From the NCBI RefSeq assembly GCF_042683245.1, contig NZ_JBHUJB010000046.1, positions 62,001 to 126,000 of the forward strand: a stretch of 64,000 nt of DNA, in the 5' to 3' direction. A program made the translations under genes and the position numbers. Shown one piece after another: positions 16,672-25,381 of this stretch; within the stretch, counting starts at the first letter, position 1; each line of letters starts with the position of its first letter. The stretch is from Rubritalea tangerina (GTDB taxonomy: Bacteria > Verrucomicrobiota > Verrucomicrobiia > Verrucomicrobiales > Akkermansiaceae). The notes beneath the pieces are model-generated. The model made no database searches. It saw only the letters and a program-made list of their open reading frames with translations, and was not told the origin of the DNA.

Positions 16672-16706
16672 AAAAAAAGCGCGAAGGCCAACCTTCGCGC
16701 TTTTTT
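16672..16706 (+). terminator. Bidirectional intrinsic terminator
   Basis: 9-bp stem gcgcgaagg / ccttcgcgc (16679-16687, 16692-16700) with loop ccaa, flanked by seven A on the left and six T on the right. It serves the plus-strand repeat protein and, read backwards, the minus-strand small lipoprotein gene. Confidence 0.9.
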
Positions 16707-16730
16707 CTCTTAAAATAATCAAGCTTTGCC

Positions 16731-16913
16731 TTACTGGCTAAAGCCACCTAATGCCCCTTGCCCTTCACCAGGCATGCGTCGATTCCAAGGAATCGCACTG
16801 TGCTCACTCTGAGGTCCGAGGTCCGGTTCAGGCTGTGGCAAACTACCACATGAGACACTCATTACACTGACGATAGATGCCAGCCCAATTGCAATCCATT
16901 TTGCTGCTTTCAT
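16731..16913 (-). CDS. Small lipoprotein, unknown function
   Basis: 60 aa from the ATG at 16913: a signal peptide with positively charged start, hydrophobic core, and SVSC lipobox (Cys at residue 22), followed by only about 38 residues that include a PWNRRMPGEGQGALGG stretch. No family recognised. A longer in-frame version starting at 17009 lies across the terminator of the upstream gene and lacks a sensible signal, so it is rejected. Confidence 0.65.
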   Translation of the reverse strand: MKAAKWIAIGLASIVSVMSVSCGSLPQPEPDLGPQSEHSAIPWNRRMPGEGQGALGGFSQ

Positions 16914-16965
16914 TGCTTGGATGTTAGTCCATCCCACCACCTGCGCAAGTTGAAATATTGTGCAC

Positions 16966-16999
16966 AAAAAAAGCTCCCGACCACGAGCCGGAAGCTTTA
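16966..16999 (-). terminator. Intrinsic terminator of the DUF4136-like gene
   Basis: On the minus strand a roughly 11-bp stem (AAGCTTCCGGC paired with GTCGGGAGCTT, with one imperfect pair) is followed by seven T. It starts 22 nt past the stop at 17021. Confidence 0.85.
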
Positions 17000-17020
17000 A
17001 AAGGTTCACTAACGAAGTAC

Positions 17021-17572
17021 TTATTTAAAGAACGGTGAGAGAGCCTCATTAACGGCCGCTGCCACAACCTCTTTGCGCTGTACATCACTCGCACCATTGA
17101 CCAAATCACCCACAGAAACGTTGCGGTAAATCAACTTATTCGTCTTGGTATCAATCACGTCCACAATCAAACCTGCACGCTCAAAGTAATCAGGACGGTT
17201 TCCTTCAATCACCCCCTTCTTGTGAGCCTCGCTCAAAATCTTGTCGTTTTCACGTCCATAACCAAAGTAGTCATCAAATGATGTCGTCATCGCATTGTCC
17301 TGATACACCACCATGTACCCCACTACGAGATCGGCATTCGGTGAATCAAAGCCCATCCCACGAGCCTTGAATTGAGCTCGGATGTTGCTCTGGATCAAAT
17401 TATGCACCCTCTTTTCCCGTGAATTAGTAATTGCCGGACTTCCTGGTGCACGCTTTACGATACGCGCAGATGTGTACCCATTGCTATTCCCCTTAGGCAT
17501 GTCGATGCTCGATGAGCACGAAGAAAAAAGTGCCGCACATGCTGCAACGGCAAGTAAACGTAGAGCTGTCAT
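17021..17572 (-). CDS. DUF4136-like lipoprotein
   Basis: 183 aa. Seen: a signal peptide with lipobox FSSC (Cys about residue 19), then a mixed alpha/beta domain with the features of DUF4136 proteins: an N-terminal YTSARIVKR strand, a helix ending in a GMGF turn, a DLVVGYMVVYQ strand, and a late LIVDVIDTKTNKLIYR strand pair, ending in a helix. The family function is unknown; members are outer-membrane or periplasmic lipoproteins. It is preceded by its own leader and ended by a clean terminator, so it is probably monocistronic. Confidence 0.75.
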   Translation of the reverse strand: MTALRLLAVAACAALFSSCSSSIDMPKGNSNGYTSARIVKRAPGSPAITNSREKRVHNLIQSNIRAQFKARGMGFDSPNADLVVGYMVVYQDNAMTTSFDDYFGYGRENDKILSEAHKKGVIEGNRPDYFERAGLIVDVIDTKTNKLIYRNVSVGDLVNGASDVQRKEVVAAAVNEALSPFFK

Positions 17573-17643
17573 ATCTAAATATCTAACGTTAGAGCTTCTC
17601 TATAACAAGACCTTTCTGACACCACTCTACCCTATACTATGAA

Positions 17644-17713
17644 ACCCCTGAGGACGACCAATCATCCCCAGGGGTCTTACTCATTTGTTGTGCACTAACA
17701 CTCGTTAGCGCAC
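17644..17713 (-). terminator. Two hairpins downstream of the DUF6607-like gene
   Basis: Two inverted repeats follow the stop at 17733 on the minus strand. The near one (17690-17713, arms gtgcactaac / gttagcgcac) has one mismatch. The far one (17644-17675, arms acccctg / caggggt, extended by partial inner pairing) is followed by TTCAT. Together they probably end the TonB/DUF6607 transcript, although the T-tract is weak. Confidence 0.55.
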
Positions 17714-17732
17714 GATCTCACACAGAGTTATT

Positions 17733-18659
17733 CTATTCACTGCCCGCTTTGACTGAGGAGTCAGGAACCACCACATAGGCTTCAATCGCTTTAGCCAAAT
17801 CACTAACATTCCCTTCTTTTGCTTCCTCCCTCTCACCTAACATAAACCTCAAAGAACCTTCCTCAGTCCGCTTCTTAAGTTCGTATTGAGACTTTCCTTT
17901 AAGCACCTGCTGCCACGCCTGCTTCGCTTGCATCCAAAAGGCTCCATCCTCTTTCCAAAATTGATCCACCACCGAAAAGTCCACCCCATCAATTCTTTTG
18001 TATGTGTTCATTCCAACCTCACGACAGAGGGCAAAGTTCTCCCCGTCTCGCACCACCTGCTTCGCATTATCTTGCTCATGCACCCAACCACTTGGGGTCA
18101 CCGTCTGGCGGTTTGTTGCATTTAAAATGTCGTAGTCCTTACGCTTTTTGTATTCACGTCGAGGCAATGGTCGCGCAGTAACCTGACTCGTCCAGGTGCT
18201 GCTATCTTTCTCGTGCTCCCATTTGCCAAAAGATTCATAGCGCGGCGCATCCGTCGTCTGAGTGACCTGCTGGCTCCAAGTCCCCCTGACACTATCAGAA
18301 CTCAAGCTCTGAACCTTCCACTGCTGATGACCCTGAAACTCTAACAATTCAGTATCCTCGTATTTCCAGATCTGCGACCAATGCTTCACCACCTCCCCCT
18401 GCACCATCAATAAATGCTGCAGTTCTATCTCCTTACCTTCATCCCGCACTACCAACACCTTCTCTTTCGCGCTCTCATTATAAGCACCCTCCTTAACCTC
18501 GTAGCCCTCACTCAACCCCACCGTCTCTTTGAAAAAAAAGCTCACCTCAAATTCACCTGCCATCTTTAATATGGCTGAACGATCTTGCTCAAAGCCAGCC
18601 ATCAGACTGCTGCAGCCCATCGCCATCACAAGCGCACTTACATTCGTTGCTCTCATCAA
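17733..18659 (-). CDS. Exported DUF6607-like protein
   Basis: 308 aa with a signal peptide (about 1-21). The mature protein has a repeated W-rich strand pattern, with a block RPLPRREYKKRKDYD, a TNRQTVTPSGWVHEQDN block and many Trp/Tyr, resembling what I remember of DUF6607, a family found next to TonB-dependent receptors. It sits 146 nt downstream of a TonB receptor on the same strand with no terminator between them. A periplasmic or outer-membrane accessory role in the uptake of the receptor's ligand is inference. The family call is from memory of the motif and is not certain. Confidence 0.6.
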   Translation of the reverse strand: MMRATNVSALVMAMGCSSLMAGFEQDRSAILKMAGEFEVSFFFKETVGLSEGYEVKEGAYNESAKEKVLVVRDEGKEIELQHLLMVQGEVVKHWSQIWKYEDTELLEFQGHQQWKVQSLSSDSVRGTWSQQVTQTTDAPRYESFGKWEHEKDSSTWTSQVTARPLPRREYKKRKDYDILNATNRQTVTPSGWVHEQDNAKQVVRDGENFALCREVGMNTYKRIDGVDFSVVDQFWKEDGAFWMQAKQAWQQVLKGKSQYELKKRTEEGSLRFMLGEREEAKEGNVSDLAKAIEAYVVVPDSSVKAGSE

Positions 18660-18805
18660 TTATCTTTCTATCTATTTTTTGTTCTATTTACTATCGCTGG
18701 CTTGCGAAGAAATGACGCTCAATTGTCCTCCTTGCATCGCCAGCTTCATTGAGCCCCACCAGCCCTCAGGCAGTCACAGCCCAGAAAATCACCTAGCCCA
18801 CTATT

Positions 18806-21094
18806 CTAAAACGAAAGGGATAAAGTTACAAAACCATTGGTGCCTGGCGCCGTGCTCCGGTCATCCACGGCCAAGTCGTTTGGCAAATGCCCCCCCACTC
18901 TGCGCGAGTTCCCCCATTGCCAGTATTTCCGATCTAGCAAATTGTTAACTCCTGCCTGCAAGGTCACATTTTCACTCAATCGATAATACCCTGAAACATC
19001 CAAGGTGAAGTACCCAGGAGGCCTAAAGTAGGGCCCGCCGACACTATCGTCCACGTGCTTCACCTCCCCCACGTAAGTACCAGTCACCCTCGCTCCAAAT
19101 CGATCCTCTGCTGACCGATACCCAATCCACGATACCCCCTTCCACGGCTCTACCGAATTGATCCAGCTGTTGCGCTCATTATCAATCCCCCACGTTTGTC
19201 CCACAGACGCACCTATATACAATCCGTTCAAAGAGGTGTGGAGGTCTAGCAAGTCGTATTCACCACTCAGCTCATAACCATAAAAGGTCGCTTCACCTCG
19301 GTTGACAGTAGTTAAGATATCACGCCCCTCAGGAGTCACAGCCCCTGTGCGAACCCCATTCTCGATTAAGTCAGAATACTTAGTGTAAAAACTCGCTAAG
19401 TGAAACCTTGAGCTTCCATTGAAATACTTATAACCCGCTTCCAGAGCATGGCTGCTCTCCTCCTTCAAATCTGAATTTGGCAATGTTATTGAACCAGCCG
19501 ACCCACCACCTACCGGTGGATGATCAAAGATCATAGAAAGCTCCTCAGCCGTCGGATTGCGCGTCCCACGAGCATATTGCCCATATAAACTTGATCGATC
19601 ATCCAACGCGTATACCACATTGAACTTCGGAGATATCGAGAAATTCTCCAAGCCCTCAGCCGGTGCATACGAATCCCTTGCCCCACTCAGATAGTCAATA
19701 CGCTCGATGTAATCCTCCGTTAAATTTGGATCAATCCCATAGTAATCAAACCCAGCTCCAGCTACAAAACTCCAACGGCTCCCCTCAGATGGTTGAAATT
19801 CTGACTGAACAAATGCTGATACTCTTGTCGTCTCAGACGGTGCAAAAGCGATCCTGTTAGGCAGTGGTGGCAAACCATTATCCTCACGAATAAAGCGGTT
19901 TTCACTATTACTGATCGAGCCATCCACCCCATACGTTAGAAGTTGCTTCTCAGTCTTTTTTCTTAAGGTCGTGCGCAGCCCCGCGATCTCGGTATCAAAT
20001 GAAATATCCTGAAGCCTCTCCCTCCCGTACTCAGATTCACTCTGATTACGACTGAAGTTTTTTGTATCCTGAAAATATGCATGAGTGTCAATCGAGTCAA
20101 AGAGCAGATTCCTTCCCTCCATAGGCTCATAGAACCACTGCAGGCTATACCTACTCCGCTCCTGGTCCTCCCAGTTGTATACAAACTTATTAAAGATCGG
20201 AATAAACCCCTGAGCTGACTGCACATCCACAAATCTCGCCCGCCTAAAATGTTCATACGCGAATAATAAATCGTGTCCATTGTCATTAGCCACACGCATT
20301 TTCAACAACACACTATCACTGCTGAAATCTACCGGATTCGGTGGAGTCTCTCCATTATTCTTCGTCTCACTCCCGTCTCGCCTCGCGTAACCGAATAAGA
20401 ATGATAATGCCTCATGCTCCGCTGCAAAGAATGCCTGTTGGGCAAAACTCTCATTGTGGCTGAAATATTGCCCCTGAACCAAACCCGCGAAATCCCTATC
20501 TGTATGAATCAAAAAGTCTTCTGGATCAGGCGTGCGAAATGACACCACACCAGCCATTGCATCACTCCCATACAGCGCACTCGCAGAGCCCTTCAGAATC
20601 TCTGTCACCTCAAACATCATCGGGTCATAGTAATCCCTACCAGCCCCTCCCGCTGAGCCCTCTGATTGATCAAATGATGTCGAAACAAATTGCTCCGGCT
20701 GGCGAATTCCATCCACTAACATCAACACACGGTTCCCCCCCACCCCTCGGATATTGTACCCAGTGTAACCAGTTTGCCCATAGCCGAATGTCCCGTCCCC
20801 ACTTCCAATATTCAATGGTGCCGTCACTGTCGGATCATACCTAACAATATCTCCAAAATCTGACCCACCCATTGCTGTAAAGTCACTACGTGTCATCTGT
20901 GCAACCGACCCTGATGTCCTCAACCATGGAGTCTCGTTGGCTGTCGCAACTACCACAGTCTCATCTAACACCTCCACCGGATCCGTATTCTTCGACTCCT
21001 CAGCCCAAGATAGAGTAGGGAAACATACCCCTCCAATAACTATGACCTGAACGATATCCCCCCAGCTCCTGCCTGTTGTCTCTCTTCGATTCAT
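18806..21094 (-). CDS. TonB-dependent outer-membrane receptor
   Basis: 762 aa. Seen: a signal region (about 1-31), a TonB-box-like DETVVVAT stretch, a plug domain (GGSDFGDIVRYDP, then YNIRGVGGNRVLMLVDGIRQPEQ), a long beta-barrel with typical alternating strands, and the C-terminal signature GFVTLSLSF ending in Phe. The plug motif NRVLMLVDG.R resembles the haem/haemoglobin or catecholate receptor branch, but the ligand cannot be told. The ATG at 21094 is chosen because it begins a basic-plus-hydrophobic signal; a longer form from 21196 adds 34 residues with no known role. Paired with the DUF6607-like gene. Confidence 0.9.
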   Translation of the reverse strand: MNRRETTGRSWGDIVQVIVIGGVCFPTLSWAEESKNTDPVEVLDETVVVATANETPWLRTSGSVAQMTRSDFTAMGGSDFGDIVRYDPTVTAPLNIGSGDGTFGYGQTGYTGYNIRGVGGNRVLMLVDGIRQPEQFVSTSFDQSEGSAGGAGRDYYDPMMFEVTEILKGSASALYGSDAMAGVVSFRTPDPEDFLIHTDRDFAGLVQGQYFSHNESFAQQAFFAAEHEALSFLFGYARRDGSETKNNGETPPNPVDFSSDSVLLKMRVANDNGHDLLFAYEHFRRARFVDVQSAQGFIPIFNKFVYNWEDQERSRYSLQWFYEPMEGRNLLFDSIDTHAYFQDTKNFSRNQSESEYGRERLQDISFDTEIAGLRTTLRKKTEKQLLTYGVDGSISNSENRFIREDNGLPPLPNRIAFAPSETTRVSAFVQSEFQPSEGSRWSFVAGAGFDYYGIDPNLTEDYIERIDYLSGARDSYAPAEGLENFSISPKFNVVYALDDRSSLYGQYARGTRNPTAEELSMIFDHPPVGGGSAGSITLPNSDLKEESSHALEAGYKYFNGSSRFHLASFYTKYSDLIENGVRTGAVTPEGRDILTTVNRGEATFYGYELSGEYDLLDLHTSLNGLYIGASVGQTWGIDNERNSWINSVEPWKGVSWIGYRSAEDRFGARVTGTYVGEVKHVDDSVGGPYFRPPGYFTLDVSGYYRLSENVTLQAGVNNLLDRKYWQWGNSRRVGGHLPNDLAVDDRSTAPGTNGFVTLSLSF

Positions 21095-21146
21095 TGGGAC
21101 GAACGCTAGAGAGCATCGCGCATTCTCAGCTATCGTTCCATTGTCC

Positions 21147-21164
21147 CAAGCTAGCGCCAGCTTG
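21147..21164. promoter_or_regulatory. 18-bp near-perfect palindrome upstream of the TonB receptor
   Basis: CAAGCT-A-GCGC-C-AGCTTG: symmetric except for the one A/C position pair. It lies 53 nt upstream of the receptor ATG at 21094, in the divergent region shared with the PEP-CTERM gene at 21369. Good candidate for a dimeric regulator site. It does not match a Fur box. Confidence 0.5.
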
Positions 21165-21368
21165 TCTAACACCACGAATATGACAACGAGACACAATTGA
21201 GGGTCATCCCATCGCTAGCAGCGATTTCACTAACAGGCTAAGCCTAACTTCGTTCAAGCAAGGACCCAAACACCTCGCGAACATGTCCTGCCTCTCGCAT
21301 AGCTTCCCTACAACCAGAGAAGCTCTCCCAGAGGCAAGCATCCATAAACTAGATAGAACAACGAAACT

Positions 21369-22055
21369 ATGAAAGCTACATTACTGAGCATCTTCACCAG
21401 CGGAGCGATCATTTGCGCCTCTTCAGCAGCCACAATCACAACTGCCACCTTCGATACAGACACCTACCTCTACTTCGGCACTAGTAATGCCTTTGACCCG
21501 CAAATCACTATCGGTGCGAGCCAGCGCCCAGGTTCAGGCCACTTTAATTTTGGCGTCCTCGAATTTGATGTCAGCACTCTCGATGCCGGCACAAAATCAC
21601 TCAACCTCTCAGCTGTACAATATGTCACTAACATTCCTAACCCTGCAGGACCACCAACCGCCGTCACCTCCACCACTGGCAATGCCACAGTACACGTCGT
21701 AGCCCTTAACGACTCATTCTCTAACTACCAGTTGGCTCCAGACAAAATTGCTTGGTATGACACCTATGTCCAAAGTGGTTCAGCCACCGTCTTAGGCACC
21801 TATAATTTTGCAAACCAACAAACTCTCAGCATTGATGTCACCTCCACCGTCGATGCCTGGCAAAGCAACCCGTCCAACAACCACGGATTCGCCATCTTTT
21901 CCACCTCAGGTAATGTCGAGCTCGCCTCATCCACCTACGGTAATAGCAGCCTAGTGCCGTCTATCTCGGTGACGCCAGCCTCAGTTCCCGAACCATCCTC
22001 CATGGCCCTTCTCGGACTCGGTGGCTTGGCTCTCATCCTACGCAAACGTAGATAA
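21369..22055 (+). CDS. PEP-CTERM sorting-domain protein
   Basis: 228 aa exported protein. Seen: a signal peptide (about 1-19), a beta-rich domain resembling DNRLRE-type surface modules (LEFDVSTL, SIDVTSTVDAWQSNP), and a C-terminal sorting signal: VPEPSSM, a hydrophobic segment LALLGLGGLALIL-like, then RKRR. In this system the C-terminus is cleaved by an exosortase and the protein is placed on the cell surface or in exopolysaccharide. No exosortase gene is in the window. Confidence 0.88.
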   Translation: MKATLLSIFTSGAIICASSAATITTATFDTDTYLYFGTSNAFDPQITIGASQRPGSGHFNFGVLEFDVSTLDAGTKSLNLSAVQYVTNIPNPAGPPTAVTSTTGNATVHVVALNDSFSNYQLAPDKIAWYDTYVQSGSATVLGTYNFANQQTLSIDVTSTVDAWQSNPSNNHGFAIFSTSGNVELASSTYGNSSLVPSISVTPASVPEPSSMALLGLGGLALILRKRR

Positions 22056-22082
22056 CCACATTTTGTCATCCCCCCACAAAAC

Positions 22083-22121
22083 AAAGCGTGCCCACCCAAG
22101 CTCATTTCAAGGGCGCGCTTT
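22083..22121 (+). terminator. Hairpin after the PEP-CTERM gene
   Basis: 11-bp arms aaagcgtgccc / gggcgcgcttt with one mismatch and a 17-nt loop, 28 nt past the stop. It is followed by GTCCCC, not by T, so it would be a weak terminator on the plus strand. Confidence 0.4.
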
Positions 22122-22138
22122 GTCCCCCCCCCTCATCA

Positions 22139-22171
22139 CAAAAAAATGCCACACCCATCGGGCATGGCATT
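22139..22171 (-). terminator. Intrinsic terminator of gltA
   Basis: Minus-strand stem AATGCCATGCCC / GGGTGTGGCATT with a short loop, followed by a run of T (complement of 22139-22146). It lies about 20 nt beyond the gltA stop. Confidence 0.85.
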
Positions 22172-22192
22172 CCTAAAGTTTCTTGAGTGCGA

Positions 22193-23323
22193 TTAACGCT
22201 CGCTAATCGGTGGCACTGGAGAAGTCGTCTCAGGTCCAACGTACTTTGTAAGCGGACGATAGAGTCGGCTATCCTGAAGTTGCTCGAGAACCTGTGCTGT
22301 CCACCCAGACATACGTGCAATTCCGAAAATAGGTGTGAACAGATCAGTTGGAATTCCCAATGAGTAATACACAGTCGCTGAGTAAAAATCGACGTTGGCA
22401 TTCAAGCCCTTGCGCTCACGCATGATCGTGGCAATGCGCTCAGACATGTTAATCCACTTTGCCTCACCCAATTCCTCAGTAAGCTTAATTGCCATCTTCT
22501 GAAGATGAGGTGCACGTGGGTCGAGAACCTTGTAAACACGGTGACCGATGCCCATGATCTTCTTCTTGTGAGTGAGACAATCCTCAACAAATGCATCCAC
22601 AGCGTCTTCGCTGCCAATTTCATTGAGCATTTTGATCACGCCCTCGTTAGCTCCTCCGTGAAGTGGCCCCTTGAGTGTGCCAATCGCAGATGTCATCGCA
22701 GAGTAAAGATCAGAAAGAGTCGCAATCGTTACACGAGCCGAGAAAGTAGAAGCATTCATGCCGTGATCCGCGTGCAAAATGTACGCAATATCAAGGGTGC
22801 GTGCCGCAGCTTCTGATGGCTCTTCCCCATTGATGAGGTACAAGAAGTGAGCCGCCTCGGAGAGGTCAGTACGAACAGCTGGCAATTCCTTCCCCTGACG
22901 TGCCAGGTGGTAGTACGCTACGATCACTGGAGTCTTGGCAACCAAAGACAATGCTACTTCGCGATTCAACTCGTGGTTTGGCTCACCAATTTGAGCGCGG
23001 TGGTCAAAGATACCGAGCATTGACACTGCCGTGCGAAGGACATCCATCGGAGTCGCATCCGCAGGAAGTGACTTCAAAAATGTGATGAGCTGCTCAGGAA
23101 GCTCGCGGTCACCACGAAGTTTTGCTTCAAATGCGGCAAGTTCCTCAGCGTTCGGAAGGCGACCGTTGTGCAGAAGGAAAGTGACCTCCTCGAAGCTGCA
23201 ATGCTCAACAAGATCATCAATGCTGTAACCCAAATAGGACAACTTACCTGCGAGGCCTTCAACCTTTGACAAGGCTGATTCATTCGCTACTACTCCTTCT
23301 AAACCTTTTGCGTAATCGCTCAT
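22193..23323 (-). CDS. gltA: Citrate synthase
   Basis: Condenses acetyl-CoA and oxaloacetate in the TCA cycle. 376 aa, the short form seen in archaea, Gram-positives and several other bacteria rather than the 430-aa E. coli allosteric type. Seen: LKGPLHGGANEGV with the first catalytic His, GIGHRVYK with the second His, and NVDFYSATVYY with the catalytic Asp. The N-terminal TYKGL-type strand is replaced by SALSKVEGLAGKLSYLGY. Family members include 2-methylcitrate synthases; no prp genes are nearby, so citrate synthase is preferred. Confidence 0.93.
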   Translation of the reverse strand: MSDYAKGLEGVVANESALSKVEGLAGKLSYLGYSIDDLVEHCSFEEVTFLLHNGRLPNAEELAAFEAKLRGDRELPEQLITFLKSLPADATPMDVLRTAVSMLGIFDHRAQIGEPNHELNREVALSLVAKTPVIVAYYHLARQGKELPAVRTDLSEAAHFLYLINGEEPSEAAARTLDIAYILHADHGMNASTFSARVTIATLSDLYSAMTSAIGTLKGPLHGGANEGVIKMLNEIGSEDAVDAFVEDCLTHKKKIMGIGHRVYKVLDPRAPHLQKMAIKLTEELGEAKWINMSERIATIMRERKGLNANVDFYSATVYYSLGIPTDLFTPIFGIARMSGWTAQVLEQLQDSRLYRPLTKYVGPETTSPVPPISER

Positions 23324-23477
23324 AAACTTTTCTGGTGGAAATTTTCTATCACAACTGCCATGCAGCCAGTGACGCGAAAGAGAAAAACATAGAAGCCGTC
23401 AGTTTCAAGAGCGAATCGATAAGATTATCAAAGATTCTGCATCCTCGCCATGAATCTCATTCAAATATCCGTTTACT

Positions 23478-24152
23478 GTGCCTAATATACTCGCAATAGA
23501 AACCAGTTTCCCTGCCGCTAGCATCGCCCTCCAACTCGGCGAGGCTCCCGTCATTCAAAAAGACTTTGAAAGCCACCGCCAGCAAAACCAATTACTCTTC
23601 CCCCCGCTCCAACAATTGCTAGAGCAATTACCTGACAACCAATCACTCGACCTCATCATCGTCGGTACTGGCCCCGGCTCCTACTCCGGCTCTCGTATTT
23701 CCATCGCTGCAGCCCAAGGCATAGCCACTGTCCACGCATGTCCAGTCGTCGGCCAATCCTCATTCCTGGCCACCGACACTTGGCTCCAATCTCAAGACTC
23801 CCTCGTAGTAGGCGATGCCCGCCGCGGTGCCTTTTTCGCTACCCACATCCCCGCTGGTAAACTCCCCCCTGAGCCGCAACTCCACGAGCGCCCAGCTTTC
23901 GATGCTATCGTCGCATCCTGCCAATCCCCCATCTTCACTCTCGATGCTCAAATGTCCCTCACTGAGGACCAGTCACTCATCTTTGAATCTCCAACCGCCG
24001 AAAAGCACATCCTGGCTTGGCGCACGCTCAGCCCAGAAGATCAAAGCCAACAGAAGCTGACGCCCCCATCACCCACTTACCTTCGAGCCCCCTTCATTAC
24101 AAAAGCCAAACCCGGCCACCCATTGCTGCGCGGAAAAGTAAAAGGCCAGTAA
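23478..24152 (+). CDS. tsaB: tRNA threonylcarbamoyladenosine biosynthesis protein TsaB
   Basis: Pseudo-kinase partner of TsaD in making t6A at position 37 of ANN-decoding tRNAs. 224 aa, GTG start at 23478 giving MPNILAIETSFPAASIAL, the typical ASKHA-fold start. Seen: GTGPGSYSGSRISIAAAQG, the TsaB signature, and a C-terminal LRAPFI segment close to the usual YLR end. It ends 4 nt before the convergent rnhA. Confidence 0.9.
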   Translation: MPNILAIETSFPAASIALQLGEAPVIQKDFESHRQQNQLLFPPLQQLLEQLPDNQSLDLIIVGTGPGSYSGSRISIAAAQGIATVHACPVVGQSSFLATDTWLQSQDSLVVGDARRGAFFATHIPAGKLPPEPQLHERPAFDAIVASCQSPIFTLDAQMSLTEDQSLIFESPTAEKHILAWRTLSPEDQSQQKLTPPSPTYLRAPFITKAKPGHPLLRGKVKGQ

Positions 24153-24156
24153 CGCC

Positions 24157-24645
24157 TCAACCTTGAAATAGATCCTCAGCTCCCCCCTCATACCCCACAT
24201 CCTCAGGCAATTCACCACCTTCCGCTGCGGCGACAGCCAATGCGTCACAGCGCTCATTGTGCTCGTGTCCTGCATGCCCCTTCACCCAGGTCCATGTCAC
24301 CTGGTGCTTTTCCTGAGCGCGTTCTAGTCGCTGCCACAAATCTGCATTCTTCAAGGGCTTGGAGGGCCCACGACTCCATCCTTTCATCTTCCACCCTCGA
24401 ATCCACCCCAAGCGCATCGCATCAACCACATACTTGGAATCCGAAACTAACTCGACCACACATGGCTTTTTCAAAGCCTCCAAGCCCACAATCGCAGCCA
24501 TCAATTCCATGCGGTTGTTCGTTGTCTTGAGAAAACCACCACTCAATTCCTTCCGGTGCTCACCATACAACAATACCGCACCATACCCGCCAGGCCCAGG
24601 ATTCCCCAATGAGGAGCCATCCGTATAAATCATCACTTTTTGCAT
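24157..24645 (-). CDS. rnhA: Ribonuclease HI
   Basis: Degrades the RNA strand of RNA-DNA hybrids. 162 aa from the ATG at 24645. All four metal-binding residues are visible: D in YTDGSSLGNPG, E in TNNRMELMA, D in LVSDSKYV, D in ERCDALA. The basic GWKMKGWSRGP handle and VTWTWVKGHAGHEHNE are also present. An in-frame start at 24684 would add 13 residues outside the fold and overlap the trmD promoter; it is not preferred. Confidence 0.95.
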   Translation of the reverse strand: MQKVMIYTDGSSLGNPGPGGYGAVLLYGEHRKELSGGFLKTTNNRMELMAAIVGLEALKKPCVVELVSDSKYVVDAMRLGWIRGWKMKGWSRGPSKPLKNADLWQRLERAQEKHQVTWTWVKGHAGHEHNERCDALAVAAAEGGELPEDVGYEGGAEDLFQG

Positions 24646-24671
24646 CTCCGCCAGCTCTCTTACCTCAATAC

Positions 24672-24700
24672 TTGCAAGTTCCAACCTGAAACTTCATCCT
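24672..24700 (+). promoter_or_regulatory. trmD promoter, leaderless layout
   Basis: TTGCAA (24672-24677), 17-bp spacer, CATCCT (24695-24700), then CCGCCC and the ATG at 24707. The expected start point falls on the A of the ATG. Confidence 0.5.
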
Positions 24701-24706
24701 CCGCCC

Positions 24707-25381
24707 ATGCGGATCGATATCATCACACTCTTTCCTGAAATCGCACTCTCCCCACTCAGCGAAAGCATCATCAAGCGAGCTAGAGAAAAAGACCTCGTAG
24801 AAATCCATGCCCATAACCTCCGCAACTGGGCCACGGGAAAACACCGTAAGACCGATGAATACCTCTGCGGCGGTGGCCAAGGAATGCTGCTCAAGCCTGA
24901 ACCCATTTTCGCCGCCATCGAAGAACTCAGAACGAACACTTCCCAAGTCATCCTTATGACTCCTCAGGGGAAACCCTTCAAGCAAGCTACCGCCCAAAAC
25001 CTTGCCCGCGCCGACCACCTCATCCTCCTATGCGGCCACTACGAAGGTGTGGACCAACGCGTCATCGATACCCTCGTCGACCTAGAAATCTCCATCGGAG
25101 ACTACGTCCTGACCAATGGCGCCATTGCTGCTGCTGTCGTCACCGACGCCATCGTCAGACTCCTGCCCGGCGCCCTCGGCGACGAACGCTCCCACCAAGA
25201 CGAATCCTTCTCAGACCCAAACATGCTCGAAGCTCCCGCCTATACTAAACCTAACCTCTTTCGCGACATGCCCGTCCCTGAAGTCCTCCTCTCCGGTAAT
25301 CACAAAAAAATTGCCGAGTGGAAAAAACAAAAAGCCCTCGAGCGCACCCGCGCTAACCGACCTGACCTCCTAAAAGAGTGA
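24707..25381 (+). CDS. trmD: tRNA (guanine37-N1)-methyltransferase TrmD
   Basis: SPOUT-class enzyme that makes m1G37 and prevents frameshifting. 224 aa. Seen: MRIDIITLFPE start, YLCGGGQGMLLKPEPI, LLCGHYEGVDQRVID and SIGDYVLTNGAIAA, which form the trefoil knot, and RLLPGALGDERSHQDESF. In most TrmD proteins the knot reads TGGELAA; here TNGAIAA replaces it, an unusual change next to the SAM site. No rpsP, rimM or rplS genes are beside it, unlike the usual operon. Confidence 0.93.
   Translation: MRIDIITLFPEIALSPLSESIIKRAREKDLVEIHAHNLRNWATGKHRKTDEYLCGGGQGMLLKPEPIFAAIEELRTNTSQVILMTPQGKPFKQATAQNLARADHLILLCGHYEGVDQRVIDTLVDLEISIGDYVLTNGAIAAAVVTDAIVRLLPGALGDERSHQDESFSDPNMLEAPAYTKPNLFRDMPVPEVLLSGNHKKIAEWKKQKALERTRANRPDLLKE

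Noticed and set aside
21095..21368. Cobalamin riboswitch or Fur box before the TonB receptor
   Set aside because: No B12-box-like conserved segments and no match to the 19-bp Fur consensus; only the CAAGCT...AGCTTG palindrome stands out.
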